Assembly (NCBI GenBank): GCA_039809865.1
Contig: JBDHVW010000001.1
Location: 124,001-188,000 of the forward strand
Length of the DNA: 64,000 nt
Origin: QWHO01 sp039809865
Lineage (GTDB): Bacteria; Vulcanimicrobiota; Xenobia; Xenobiales; QWHO01
Direction of reading: 5' to 3'
The translations under genes were made by a program, and so were the position numbers. How positions within the stretch are numbered: the stretch's first letter is position 1; each line of letters opens with the position of its first letter. The notes below the pieces were generated by a model. The model was given only the letters and a program-made list of their open reading frames with translations. It was not told the DNA's origin and did not search any database. Of the stretch, positions 47,302-56,115 are shown piece by piece.

Positions 47302-48291
47302 GTGAAGTTCTTTCGCGAGAATACCACTCTGAAGGTTCTGGCCGTGGTCGTTTCGGTCGTGCTGTGGGCGTTCGTGAAGATCAGCCAGGGCCCCGGCTCC
47401 GAGCGCATGCAGCTCACGCTCAAGCTGCCCCTCGAGGTGGAAGGCCGCGGGAAGGATATCGAGGTGGACGCTCCCTCGCAGGTCAAGGTGACGTTGCGCG
47501 GGGACAAGCGTGACCTGGACCAGATGCCCCCCGAGAATTTCGTGCGCGCGCGGGTGGACGTGACCGGCCTTGGCCCGGGGCTTTACCCGCGCCAGGTGCG
47601 CGTGGTGCCCCCCGGCGGGCTGGAGCTGGTCGAGGTGGAGCCGTCTCAGGTCACCCTTTCGATCACCAGCAAGGTCTCGCGCTCCAAGCCGGTCGAGATC
47701 GTGCTGCTGGGGAGCCTGGCTAAAGGGATGGTGTCCGAGTCGCCCACGGCCGACCCCGCCAGCGTGCTCGTCACCGGTCCCGAAGCGGCGGTGGACGAGG
47801 TCGACCACGTCAAAGGGGAGATCGTGCTCAATCAGGAGCAAGAGGGCTTCACGATGTCGGTGCGCGACCTGATCCCCGTGGACGCCAGCGGCCGGTTGGT
47901 CAATCGCGTCTCGGTGAACGCTCACTCGGTGCTGGCGACCGTGCACGTGAACAGGACCTCCGAGCCGACCACGGTGGCGGTGGGGGGCGACAACATCCGC
48001 TTCGAGCGCAAGCCCGGCTTTGATTATCGCATCAAGTTCACGCCTTCCAACGTCACGGTGCTGGCCACCGGCAAGGTGCCTCGCATGATCCTGACCGAGC
48101 CGCTCGACCTGGGCACCATCACCGGCCATGCGACCGAGAAGGTGGCGCTGAGTGTGCCGGCCGAGGTCAGCATGGTCTCCGACCCGAACGTGACGGTGGA
48201 GATCACCGAGCTGCGCGCCACCCCCACGCCCTCGCCCAGCCAGTCGCAGACGGCCAGCCCGCTGCGTCCCTCTCCGTCTCCCAATACCTAG
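47302..48291 (+). CDS. cdaR: YbbR-domain protein (CdaR-like regulator of CdaA)
   Basis: Product of 329 residues. One N-terminal transmembrane helix (LKVLAVVVSVVLWAFVKI) is followed by about three YbbR repeats (for example LKLPLEVEGRGKDIEVDAPSQ and VTLRG). The C-terminal 20 residues are low-complexity Thr/Pro/Ser. CdaR-type proteins bind CdaA and change its activity. GTG at 47302 has GGAAGGGG upstream. Confidence 0.88.
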   Translation: MKFFRENTTLKVLAVVVSVVLWAFVKISQGPGSERMQLTLKLPLEVEGRGKDIEVDAPSQVKVTLRGDKRDLDQMPPENFVRARVDVTGLGPGLYPRQVRVVPPGGLELVEVEPSQVTLSITSKVSRSKPVEIVLLGSLAKGMVSESPTADPASVLVTGPEAAVDEVDHVKGEIVLNQEQEGFTMSVRDLIPVDASGRLVNRVSVNAHSVLATVHVNRTSEPTTVAVGGDNIRFERKPGFDYRIKFTPSNVTVLATGKVPRMILTEPLDLGTITGHATEKVALSVPAEVSMVSDPNVTVEITELRATPTPSPSQSQTASPLRPSPSPNT

Positions 48292-48329
48292 AGGGTGTAC
48301 CCGTCGGCGACCCGAACGCTCTCTCATCC

Positions 48330-49082
48330 ATGAATCTGCGCGATTTACTGCAAGCCATTCAAGGCCTTTTGCCCGGGCGGGCCGGCCTACCGGCCGAGGA
48401 GCGGCGCCGGCTGGTGCGCCTGCGTTGCTACATTCCGGTGCAGACCCTGCAGCCGGGCAAGAAGCCGCACGACGCGGTGGTGGTCGAGATGGGCGTCGAC
48501 GGGCTGCGTTTCCGCACGCGCTACAAGATCGACAAAGCCCTCGAGGTGCACGTCGAGTATCCCCACCAGGTCTCGGGCGTAAAGAATCACCGGGTGCGCT
48601 GCAAGGTCATCTGGATGCGCAAGAGCACCACCTCCAACCACACGACCGTGGGGGTGCGCTACGAGGACACTCCGGCCAATCTGCGCGGCTCCTGGGTGAA
48701 GGCCGTGCTGCGCGAGCTCGGCTTCGAGGAGCGCATGCTGGCCCAGAAGCGCAACGCGATCCGCGTGCCTGGCGACCTGCCCGCTTCCATCGCTATTCCG
48801 GGCGACGAGTTCGTGGGTCAGGCCCGGGCCCTCAACGTGGGCGTGGGCGGCGTCCTGCTGCAGACCGAGGCGCGCTTGCGCCAGAACCAGAATTACCGGG
48901 TCAGTCTGGGGCCCGCGTTCAACCTCACCTCGCTGATGCTGGCTGCCACCTGCTTGCGCTGCGAGCACCAGAGCGGCGACCGCTGGGTGAGCAGCCTGCG
49001 CTTCACCGACCCGTCCTCCGAGCAGATCAAGCTGCTGGGGAAGTATCTGATGGCCATGATCCGCTCGTCCCAGAAGACTTAA
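48330..49082 (+). CDS. Tandem PilZ-like domain protein
   Basis: Product of 250 residues with two PilZ-like halves: RLRCYIPVQTL then VVVEMGVDGLRFRTRY; and KRNAIRVPGDLPASIAIPG then ALNVGVGGVLLQTE. In both, the c-di-GMP-binding D.S..G motif is changed (MGVDG, NVGVGG), so binding of the dinucleotide is doubtful. It sits 38 bases after cdaR in the same direction and may be part of the same transcript. Confidence 0.75.
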   Translation: MNLRDLLQAIQGLLPGRAGLPAEERRRLVRLRCYIPVQTLQPGKKPHDAVVVEMGVDGLRFRTRYKIDKALEVHVEYPHQVSGVKNHRVRCKVIWMRKSTTSNHTTVGVRYEDTPANLRGSWVKAVLRELGFEERMLAQKRNAIRVPGDLPASIAIPGDEFVGQARALNVGVGGVLLQTEARLRQNQNYRVSLGPAFNLTSLMLAATCLRCEHQSGDRWVSSLRFTDPSSEQIKLLGKYLMAMIRSSQKT

Positions 49083-49116
49083 GCTTTCTTTGAGAAGGAC
49101 GGGTTAAGCTGGCCCC

Positions 49117-49599
49117 ATGGATAAGAGCATGAGCGTGGGACAACTGCACGGGCACGTGCAGGCTCTGCGGAAGAAGACGATGCACACGGCGGCCGGTCTC
49201 GGCAAGCAAGATACGCCCTACGGCGACAACATGGGCGAGACAGCCATCCTGGGCGCCAACCATCGCTTCGAGCAGGAGCTCATGCAGGGCTGCGCCCTCA
49301 TGCGCGTCGGCCGTAAAGACACCGTGGCTTACCTCCAGCGTCGCCTCGAGCAGATGGACGCCACCGACATCGCCCTCAATCCCCGCAGTTTCGCCCGCGA
49401 CGTGGCCGTCGCCGTGGCCCTGTCGACCATCGGTCTGGTCGGTCGTTTCATGCCGGTCGAGGAGCTGATGTCCGGTGCGCGCCTTTCCAAGCTCAATGCG
49501 ATGATCGACCGCAATCTTCCCGTGACGCCCGACGCCAGCCTCGGCCAGCAGGTGCGTCAGTGGCAGCAGTGGCTCGACCCCGAGAGCCGCAAGAACTGA
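49117..49599 (+). CDS. Conserved-looking soluble protein, unknown
   Basis: Product of 160 residues, mostly helical, no signal or transmembrane segment. Features: RRLEQMDATDIALNPRSFARDVAVAVAL and a C-terminal charged helix. No family recognised. The start at 49117 has no clear ribosome-binding site; ATG 49129 is an alternative. It follows the PilZ-like gene by 34 bases. Confidence 0.7.
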   Translation: MDKSMSVGQLHGHVQALRKKTMHTAAGLGKQDTPYGDNMGETAILGANHRFEQELMQGCALMRVGRKDTVAYLQRRLEQMDATDIALNPRSFARDVAVAVALSTIGLVGRFMPVEELMSGARLSKLNAMIDRNLPVTPDASLGQQVRQWQQWLDPESRKN

Positions 49600-49601
49600 A
49601 A

Positions 49602-49630
49602 AAGCCCGGCCGCTCTCACGGGCCGAGCTT
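49602..49630 (-). terminator. Probable minus-strand terminator
   Basis: AAGC-c-CGGCC (49602-49611) pairs with GGCCG-a-GCTT (49621-49630) around a 9-base loop. On the minus strand, a run of T's follows the stem (from AAAAA at 49599-49603), which suits a terminator for the small minus-strand gene that ends at 49655. Confidence 0.6.
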
Positions 49631-49654
49631 CTCGAGGCGTCCCCTGTCGATCGT

Positions 49655-49762
49655 TCAGTCTTCGAGCTGACCGATCAGGTTGGCCAGACGTTCCAACACG
49701 AGGGTGGGGAAATTGGTCAGGTGCCCCTTTTCGAGACCGCGCGCCAGCAGTTTCTCATTCAT
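49655..49762 (-). CDS. 35-residue ORF, unknown
   Basis: ATG at 49762 with GAAGGGA about 10 bases upstream. The product (NEKLLARGLEKGHLTNFPTL..., about 35 residues) is a possible amphipathic helix. Support is a ribosome-binding site, a downstream minus-strand terminator at 49602-49630 and a palindrome-rich upstream region. Too short to assign by sequence. Confidence 0.45.
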   Translation of the reverse strand: MNEKLLARGLEKGHLTNFPTLVLERLANLIGQLED

Positions 49763-49832
49763 CGTTCGCTCGTCCCTTCGCTGTCTTGTCCCTGCCCTGA
49801 GGATACCAGCCGGACCGGTCCCGAGGGGTCGC

Positions 49833-49870
49833 CAAAATGTTGCGAGTTTGCAAACCCTGTGAACATTTTG
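49833..49870. promoter_or_regulatory. Nested inverted repeats between divergent genes
   Basis: CAAAATGTT (49833-49841) and AACATTTTG (49862-49870) are perfect reverse complements and enclose the self-complementary GTTTGCAAAC (49846-49855). The region is markedly AT-rich compared with the genome and lies between the 35-codon ORF (minus) and the dehydrogenase gene (plus). A likely operator. Confidence 0.55.
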
Positions 49871-49975
49871 TTTCTTGACCAGGGTATCACTCCCGTGGCC
49901 ATTGCCGTCTAGGGGCATGGTTGTTACGAAAGGCTAAAAAAGGGCTCTCCCCCGGATCGTGCCAAAAGCTCCCCC

Positions 49976-50920
49976 ATGCTGTCCGTGCAGTTCGGCCCCG
50001 GGGTCTCGCGCGCGCTCCTGACCGAGCTCGAAGCTCCGATTCTGATCGTGTGCGGAAGGGGCGCTCCCGCTCGCTTTCCCCATCTCTGCGAGGGCCGACG
50101 TTGCTTCTCGGAGGTCGCTCCCAACCCGTCCCTCGGGCTGGCTGAGAGGGCTGCGTCGGCGGCGCGTCAGGCGGCCACGGTCGTGGGCCTGGGCGGCGGG
50201 TCCGCGCTCGATGTCGCCCGCTACGCGGCACGGGCCCACGGGCGGCGAACGCTTGTCCAGGTGCCGACCACGGCCGGGAGCGGCTCGGAGATGACCCCGT
50301 TTGCCTCGTTCTGGCAGGACGGCCGAAAGTCCAGTTTCGAGACGCCCGACTCCTATGCCGACCGCGCCGTGATCGACCCCGAGCTGACCTCCGGGCTGCC
50401 CCCCGAGCTGACCCTGGCCACCGGTCTGGACGCCGCCGTGCACGCGGTGGAGGCACTCTGGGGCCGGCACCACACCCCCGAGTCCGACGCGTTCGCCCGG
50501 GAAGCCCTGGAGCTGTCCTGCGCCCATCTTCCGGATTGTCTGGAGGCGCCCACGCCGGCCCATCGAGCCGCCCTGATGCGGGCCGCCATGCTGGCCGGCA
50601 TGGCCCTCAGCCGCACCCGCAGCGCGGCCGCCCATGCCCTGAGCTACCCGCTGACCGGCCACTTCGGCGTGCCGCACGGACTGGCCGTGGGCCTTTTCTG
50701 CCGGGGCCTGCTGCCCCTCATGGCCGGGCAGCCTCGGGCGGAGCTGTGGTCCCCGGCGCGGCAGCTCTTCGACCGTCTGCCCGTGGATTGGCGGCTGCGC
50801 TCCTACGGGGTCTCCCCCGCCGACTTCGACCGTATCGTGCACGATGCCACGGCCTCCAACCGGCTCGCCAACCATCCGCTGGAGCTCGATCTGCGCGCGC
50901 TGCTGGAGGGCATGCTGTGA
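49976..50920 (+). CDS. Iron-containing alcohol dehydrogenase family protein
   Basis: Product of 314 residues, shorter than the usual 380. Signatures: VVGLGGGSALDVARYAA, PTTAGSGSEMTPFASF, and HALSYPLTGHFGVPHGLAVGLF with the metal-binding His residues. Members that sit with cytidylyltransferases and polymerases often act on phosphonates or sugar acids, for instance phosphonoacetaldehyde reductases. The next gene overlaps by GTGA. No clear ribosome-binding site for the ATG at 49976. Confidence 0.85.
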   Translation: MLSVQFGPGVSRALLTELEAPILIVCGRGAPARFPHLCEGRRCFSEVAPNPSLGLAERAASAARQAATVVGLGGGSALDVARYAARAHGRRTLVQVPTTAGSGSEMTPFASFWQDGRKSSFETPDSYADRAVIDPELTSGLPPELTLATGLDAAVHAVEALWGRHHTPESDAFAREALELSCAHLPDCLEAPTPAHRAALMRAAMLAGMALSRTRSAAAHALSYPLTGHFGVPHGLAVGLFCRGLLPLMAGQPRAELWSPARQLFDRLPVDWRLRSYGVSPADFDRIVHDATASNRLANHPLELDLRALLEGML

Positions 50921-51591
50921 TCCAGGGGGTCATCCTGGCGGCCGGGCGCGGCAGCCGTTTGGGCTTCGATGGCCCGAAAGCCCTGGCGCCGCTCGGCGGC
51001 GAGACGCTGCTGGGCCGACAGCTGCGCCTGTTCCGCGCGCGCGGAGTCGGCCCGATCACGGTCGTGGGCGGTTGGCGCGGCGAGGAGCTGCGGGTCGCTC
51101 TGCCGGCCGGCGTGGACTACGTCCACAACCCCGACTTCGAGGGCGGGTCGGTGGTCTCGTGGCGCTCGGTGCCCCTGCGCGAAGGCCGCGTGCTGCTCGC
51201 CCACGGTGACCTGGCCTACGACGAGTCCGTGCTCGACCTCGCGCTCAAGGGCGGCACTCTGGCCGACCCCCACTTCCGGGTGAAGACGCGCGAGGAGGTG
51301 CTGATCTGGTCGGTCCGTGACGAGGCCCGCGGCCTGGGCCGGGGCACTCCGGCCGGCCCCTGTGACCGTTTCGGCGAGTTCGTGGGCCTGAGCTGCCTGG
51401 AGTCCGACTACGCCGAGGCCTTTCAACGATTCTGTCGCGACCGAAGCGCGTCCGACGATTACGAGGTGCCGGTCCTGAGCGACTTCCTGCAGGGCAACCC
51501 TTTGCCGCTGCGGTTCCTGGAGCGCGCTCAGTTCTGGATGAACGTCAACTATCCCGACGACCTGGCCGAGGCGCGCGCCCGCCTTGCTTAG
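50917..51591 (+). CDS. NTP transferase (nucleotidyltransferase) family protein
   Basis: Product of 224 residues with the NTP_transf fold: VILAAGRGSRLGFDGPKALAPLGGETLLGRQLR at the N-terminus, then HNPDFEGGSVVSW and LLAHGDLAYDESVLDLAL. It would activate a phosphorylated group with CTP or another NTP. GTG at 50917 is in a GTGA overlap with the dehydrogenase gene. With the neighbours it suggests synthesis of a nucleotide-activated phospho- or phosphono-group. Confidence 0.85.
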   Translation: MIQGVILAAGRGSRLGFDGPKALAPLGGETLLGRQLRLFRARGVGPITVVGGWRGEELRVALPAGVDYVHNPDFEGGSVVSWRSVPLREGRVLLAHGDLAYDESVLDLALKGGTLADPHFRVKTREEVLIWSVRDEARGLGRGTPAGPCDRFGEFVGLSCLESDYAEAFQRFCRDRSASDDYEVPVLSDFLQGNPLPLRFLERAQFWMNVNYPDDLAEARARLA

Positions 51592-52645
51592 CGGCGTGCG
51601 GCATTTTCTGCGCGAGTCGCAGGATCTCCAGACCGTGCTGGCGCGTCCCTGGCGCGTGGTCATCTACAGCGAGGATGCCTACAGCTGGCTGGTGCTGGGC
51701 GACTACGCCCGCGAGCTGGCCGACCTGGAGCCCCTCTGTCTCACTTCCGATCCCCATGACCCCTGGCCGGGGGCGCTCTACCTGCGGCGCCTGCTGCCGG
51801 GGGCTTTGCAGCGCCTGCGTTGCGACGTGCTGCTCATGACCATGCCGGAGCTGGGCAAGTATCACCTGAAAGCCCCGCCGGGCTGCCGGACGTTTTACGC
51901 CTTCCACTCGCTGAACAGCATCATGGCCTCCTACCGCCCGCACTCGTTCGACCACTACACCGATTTTCTGTGCGCCGGCCCGCACCACGTAAGCGAATTG
52001 CGGGCCACGCTGGGGGACGGTCCCCGCCTGCACCAGACCGGCTATCCCAAGCTGGACGGGCTGGCGCGCCGCCACGCCGGGGCTCGCGAGAGGACGGTTC
52101 TGCTGGCGCCCTCGTGGCATCCGGGCAACCTGTTCGAGGCCTGCCCGTCGCTCGCGACCGCATTGCTGGAGGCAGGCTACCGCGTGGTGGCCCGCCCTCA
52201 CCCGTGTTTTCTGAACGCGCGGCTCTACCCGAAAGGCCCTGCCCTCGTGAAGAGCCTGCAGGCTTTGAAGCACGAGCGCTTTCGGGTGGATCTCGACTTC
52301 GCCAGCGAGCAGAGCTTCCACGAGGCGGCCGTGATGGTGAGCGACTGGTCGGGCGCGGCCCCCGAGTTCGCCCTGGGCACGTTGCGGCCCGTGCTGTTCG
52401 TCCCCACGCCACGCAAAGTGTTCAACCCGGACTGGCAGAAATTGCCTCTGGAGTGCTTTGAGGACGTGATTCGGGGCCAGATCGGGGAAATCGTCGCTCC
52501 CGGGGACGTGGTCGCCGGCGTCGAGCGGTTGCTGGCCAGGGACTGGCGTGAGCGCTTGCAAAACGCCCGCAGCAAGCTGGTTTACCGCTTCGGGGAGAGC
52601 GCCCCGGCGGGCGCGGAGGCGATCCGCGGCGCGCTCTCGCTCTAG
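51584..52645 (+). CDS. CDP-glycerol glycerophosphotransferase-like protein
   Basis: Product of 353 residues with the family pattern: TFYAFHSLNSIMASYR, HVSELRATLGDGPRLHQTGYPKLDGL, LLAPSWHPGNLFE, and VMVSDWSGAAPEFALGTLRPVLFV. This family transfers glycerol-phosphate or related groups onto surface polymers. The TTG at 51584 overlaps the previous gene; GTG 51596 is an alternative. Probably the last step of the cluster at 49976-52645. Confidence 0.82.
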   Translation: MLSGVRHFLRESQDLQTVLARPWRVVIYSEDAYSWLVLGDYARELADLEPLCLTSDPHDPWPGALYLRRLLPGALQRLRCDVLLMTMPELGKYHLKAPPGCRTFYAFHSLNSIMASYRPHSFDHYTDFLCAGPHHVSELRATLGDGPRLHQTGYPKLDGLARRHAGARERTVLLAPSWHPGNLFEACPSLATALLEAGYRVVARPHPCFLNARLYPKGPALVKSLQALKHERFRVDLDFASEQSFHEAAVMVSDWSGAAPEFALGTLRPVLFVPTPRKVFNPDWQKLPLECFEDVIRGQIGEIVAPGDVVAGVERLLARDWRERLQNARSKLVYRFGESAPAGAEAIRGALSL

Positions 52646-53055
52646 GACTGCCAGAATACCGCGGTGGTGCTCTTGAGCTCGTGGTGGCCGTTGTCCTCCC
52701 ACCAGACGCGGACCGTGATGCTCTTGAGGCCGACGTCCGAGGCCCCGGAATGGTCCTCCACCTTGACCTCGGTCCAGTACTCCACGTTGATCTCCTGGCC
52801 CTTGGCGATGTGGGCGACGTTGGTGATGGCCGCGGGCTGGTCCTCGGCGGTCCAACCCAGCGAGACCGATTCCTCCATCTTCTGCGCCAACAGGTAGGAA
52901 GCCACGATGTGATCGCGCGAGGCGGCCATGCCGCGCGCCTGGGTCGCCCACATGTTGAACAGCGCCACCATCACGGAGCTGAACACGAAGATGGCCACGA
53001 TCATCTCGAGGAGGTTAAAGCCCCTGTCAGGTGCTATGATGGTGGTCCGAGCCAT
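52642..53055 (-). CDS. Type IV pseudopilin
   Basis: Product of 137 residues with the prepilin motif RGFNLLEMIVAIFVFSSVMV (Gly at -1, Glu at +5). GspI/PilV-like. Start at 53055 shares its ATG with the divergent PilC-type gene through a CATG palindrome (53053-53056). Its end overlaps that of the CDP-glycerol-type gene by 4 bases. Confidence 0.85.
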   Translation of the reverse strand: MARTTIIAPDRGFNLLEMIVAIFVFSSVMVALFNMWATQARGMAASRDHIVASYLLAQKMEESVSLGWTAEDQPAAITNVAHIAKGQEINVEYWTEVKVEDHSGASDVGLKSITVRVWWEDNGHHELKSTTAVFWQS

Positions 53056-54154
53056 GCCCCGTGATCTTAGCACAAAACTCCGGCCGCCCCTCTTGCAGCG
53101 GCGGGTCCCGGCCGAGGAGGTGGCCCTTTTCACCCGGCAGTTCGCCACGATGTTCATGGCCGGCGTGGGCGTGCATAAGGTTCTGGAGTTTGGCGCTCAC
53201 GTCGATGACGGCCCCCTGGCCAAGGTGCTGCGCGACGTCAGTCGCTGCGTCAATGACGGAATGTATCTCTCCAGCGCGCTGGCGCGTCATCCGCGCGTCT
53301 TCGGCCCGGTCTACGTGGGCCTGATTCGTTCCGGGGAGAACTCGGGCAGTCTGGTCGAGGTCTTGCTCAAGCTGGCGGACGTTTGCGAGCGTCAGGTCGC
53401 GCTGAGCAAGAAGATTCGCGCGGCTTTGATCTACCCGACTTTCCTGATTGTGGTCGCCGCAGCCTGCACCTACGCCTTCCTGGCTTTCGTGCTCCCGAGC
53501 ATGTTGCCGCTGGTGACCAGCCTGGGAATCCCGCTTCCCTGGCCCACCCGGGTGCTGGTGGGGCTCTCCCGGGTCATCTCCAGCGGCTGGACCCTGCTGG
53601 CCCTGTTGCTGATCGCCATCAGCCTCTACTGGACCCTGCCCGCGGCGCGGCGCTTGCTGCTGCGTCGCCGCGACCTCAAGATCTGGCTGGCAGAGACGGG
53701 TCTGCGCGTGCCGGTGCTCGGCTCGCTCTGGTACAAGGTCATTGTGGCCCGCATCCTGTTTGCGCTGACGGCCACGCTGGAATCGGGCATTCCCCTGCTG
53801 CGCTGCCTGGAGCTGTGCCGCGACGTCTCCGGCAACGACTTCATCTCGGACAACATCACCCTGGTCTCCGCCGACCTGGCCGAGGGCTTACCCTTTGGCC
53901 AGGCCCTGGCGCGCCACGAGGTGCTGCCTCGGGGCGCGGTGCTCATTCTGCACGCCTCCGAGGAATCCATCAGCCTGACCAACCTGGTGCGCTACCTCGG
54001 CCGGAACTACGAAGCCGAGGTGGACCTCGGCCTGGAGACCGCCACCGCGTTGATCGAGCCGATTCTGATGACCACACTGGGGATTCTGGCCGGTTTCGTC
54101 GCGATCGCCACGATGCTCCCCCTGGCTTCCCTCCTCAGCACTTTCTCCTCCTGA
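53054..54154 (+). CDS. PilC/GspF-type inner-membrane pilus assembly protein
   Basis: Product of 366 residues with two T2SSF domains and three transmembrane helices: EEVALFTRQFATMFMAGVGVHK, FVGPVYVGLIRSGENSGSLVEVL in the first, and LFALTATLESGIPLLRCLEL, ILHASEESISLTNLVRYLG in the second. It would act as the platform for pilus or pseudopilus polymerisation. The start at 53054 shares the CATG with the divergent pilin; an in-frame ATG at 53036 is an alternative. No PilB ATPase is in the window. Confidence 0.88.
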   Translation: MPRDLSTKLRPPLLQRRVPAEEVALFTRQFATMFMAGVGVHKVLEFGAHVDDGPLAKVLRDVSRCVNDGMYLSSALARHPRVFGPVYVGLIRSGENSGSLVEVLLKLADVCERQVALSKKIRAALIYPTFLIVVAAACTYAFLAFVLPSMLPLVTSLGIPLPWPTRVLVGLSRVISSGWTLLALLLIAISLYWTLPAARRLLLRRRDLKIWLAETGLRVPVLGSLWYKVIVARILFALTATLESGIPLLRCLELCRDVSGNDFISDNITLVSADLAEGLPFGQALARHEVLPRGAVLILHASEESISLTNLVRYLGRNYEAEVDLGLETATALIEPILMTTLGILAGFVAIATMLPLASLLSTFSS

Positions 54155-54176
54155 GTCTGTGTGTTACCATCGAGGT

Positions 54177-54764
54177 ATGCGACGGCGGGGCGCGACACTT
54201 CTCGAGCTGATGATCGCCTGCGCCCTGATGGGCGTGGTCCTGCTCGGCGTGGCCCAGCTCGTGGCGGCGGGCGGACGCTACCTGAGGGTCACCGACGCCA
54301 AGGTCGACCTGCAGCACTTCTCGATTCGCGCCATGGGCAAGCTGACCCGCGAGCTGAGCGACTCGGACCAGGAGAGCTACGCCTTCGACAACACCGACCC
54401 GGCCGGTCCCTGGCTGGTGTTCGCCTCGCCGCGCAACGAGGAGGGGCACATCTCGTTCGACAGCGTGGGACGCATGCTGTGGCCCAAGCAGATCTGCTAC
54501 TACGTGCGCACGATTGACGGCACCTCGTGCCTTTGCCGCAAGGAGAAGCTGTACAGCCCCGCCCCCACGGCTCCCCCGGCACCTGCGCCCGTCGACACCG
54601 TGCGCGACGACGTGACTCTGAAGGAGGAGATTGTCGGGCGACACGTCATTTCCATGGAGTTTGCCAAGTCGACCGTCTGCCAGATCAAGATGCTGGCCCG
54701 TCTGGATGCCCTGAGGGTGGACTACGGACTCCGCTTGGAAACGCAGGTATACTGTAGGAACTGA
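54177..54764 (+). CDS. Type IV pseudopilin
   Basis: Product of 195 residues with the prepilin motif RRGATLLELMIACALMGVVL (cleavage after Gly, Glu at +5). GspJ/PilW-like by size. GAGG lies just before the ATG at 54177. A Pro-rich loop (PAPTAPPAPAPV) lies near residue 130. It follows pilC after 22 bases. Confidence 0.85.
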   Translation: MRRRGATLLELMIACALMGVVLLGVAQLVAAGGRYLRVTDAKVDLQHFSIRAMGKLTRELSDSDQESYAFDNTDPAGPWLVFASPRNEEGHISFDSVGRMLWPKQICYYVRTIDGTSCLCRKEKLYSPAPTAPPAPAPVDTVRDDVTLKEEIVGRHVISMEFAKSTVCQIKMLARLDALRVDYGLRLETQVYCRN

Positions 54765-54765
54765 C

Positions 54766-56115
54766 ATGCAAAAACGCGGACTGGCGGCCCTGGCCTTCGT
54801 GCTCTTGATCGGTGCGGTCTTCTTCATGATGACCGCGGCTGTCAGCACGTCCGTGACCCAGAAGCAGAGCGTGGCCAGTTTCGGCAACCTCAAGCAACGT
54901 TGCCGCTACGCCGCCTACACCGGACTGCAAGAGGCGCTGGCGCGCATGACGGCCGACCTCAACTACACGGGCGTCTCGTTGGACAACCCGGTGCCCGGCG
55001 ACCCCGAGGCGCTCTTCGACCTCGAGGTCTACAACAATTACTTTGGAACGTTCGTCAATCCAGCTCCGGACGGGGTCGTGGTGCCCAACAAAGAGGTCTA
55101 CATCAAGACCAAAGGCCACCTGGCCGCCTCGGTGACCACCAGGAACATCACCGTCGGCATGGCCACGCTGGGTTTCGTGGGCGAGAATCACTTCAACGGG
55201 GCCGGCGTGGGCACGCGGGGGGTGACGGTCATCAACTCCCGCACCGACTCCTATCGCTCCTCCAGCGGCAAGCCGTCCAAGTATCCCTACGAGTGGGGTT
55301 GCCTCTGGACCAACGGCACCAAGAACGCGATGATCCTCAACAACGCCGACATTCGCGGCTACGTCATGACCGGTCCGTTCTCGGACCTGAGCCAGTCGAT
55401 CGTCAAGACGGGCACCACCACCATCAGTGGCAACAGTAAGGCCGTCGAGGCCGCCAATACCTCGATCAAACGCGTGCCCAAGTATCGTCCGCCTTTCCAT
55501 CCGCGCGACGCCGTGGCCGTGCAGGCGGTCAACGGCTCCCCTCTGTCGTTCACTCCGCGGGGCTGGCGCAACCTGACGATCGAGAACAGTGCCACCGTCA
55601 CGCTGGCCCCTGGCGATTACTACGTTTCCGGCAAGCTCACGGTGCGCACCAACGGCAAGATCGTTCTGGCCGCGGGGGCGACCAAGACGAATCCGGTCAC
55701 GCTTTATGTGGGCGAGGGCGTGGAGATCGCCAGCGCCTTCGTGAACGACATTCCGGTCAAGAGCGCGGGGCCGGGCGCGCTGCGCATCCTGTTCGTGGGC
55801 AACGGCCGCCCTGGCGCGCCCCTGGCCCTGACGATGACCGACTCCAAGGGCACCTTCATCGCGGCCGGCAAGGGGCTCGAGGCCAACCTGACCCGCAGCG
55901 AGCTGTGGGGCTCGATCAAGGGCCTGGAGCTGCGCCTGGTCGATTCCAAGGTGCACTACGACAAGGAGATCTTCAAGTTCTTCCAGCCGTCCTATGTGGC
56001 CTGGACGCTGCAGGGGTTGGTGGAGGACGACGATCTGCCCATCGACGAGAGCGATGACGGCGGCGACGCAGGCGATGCCGGAGACGCGGGTGGCGACGCC
56101 GGAGGCGGCTCCTAG
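54766..56115 (+). CDS. PilX-like pilus-associated exported protein
   Basis: Product of 449 residues. The N-terminal hydrophobic segment (LAALAFVLLIGAVFFMMTAA) is followed by a helical part (CRYAAYTGLQEALARMTADL) and a beta-rich region (NSATVTLAPGDYYVSGKLTV). The C-terminus is acidic with GDAG repeats. It resembles the product of 21349-22539. The gene lies 1 base after the pseudopilin and ends in a 4-base overlap with the convergent sulfatase-fold gene. Confidence 0.78.
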   Translation: MQKRGLAALAFVLLIGAVFFMMTAAVSTSVTQKQSVASFGNLKQRCRYAAYTGLQEALARMTADLNYTGVSLDNPVPGDPEALFDLEVYNNYFGTFVNPAPDGVVVPNKEVYIKTKGHLAASVTTRNITVGMATLGFVGENHFNGAGVGTRGVTVINSRTDSYRSSSGKPSKYPYEWGCLWTNGTKNAMILNNADIRGYVMTGPFSDLSQSIVKTGTTTISGNSKAVEAANTSIKRVPKYRPPFHPRDAVAVQAVNGSPLSFTPRGWRNLTIENSATVTLAPGDYYVSGKLTVRTNGKIVLAAGATKTNPVTLYVGEGVEIASAFVNDIPVKSAGPGALRILFVGNGRPGAPLALTMTDSKGTFIAAGKGLEANLTRSELWGSIKGLELRLVDSKVHYDKEIFKFFQPSYVAWTLQGLVEDDDLPIDESDDGGDAGDAGDAGGDAGGGS

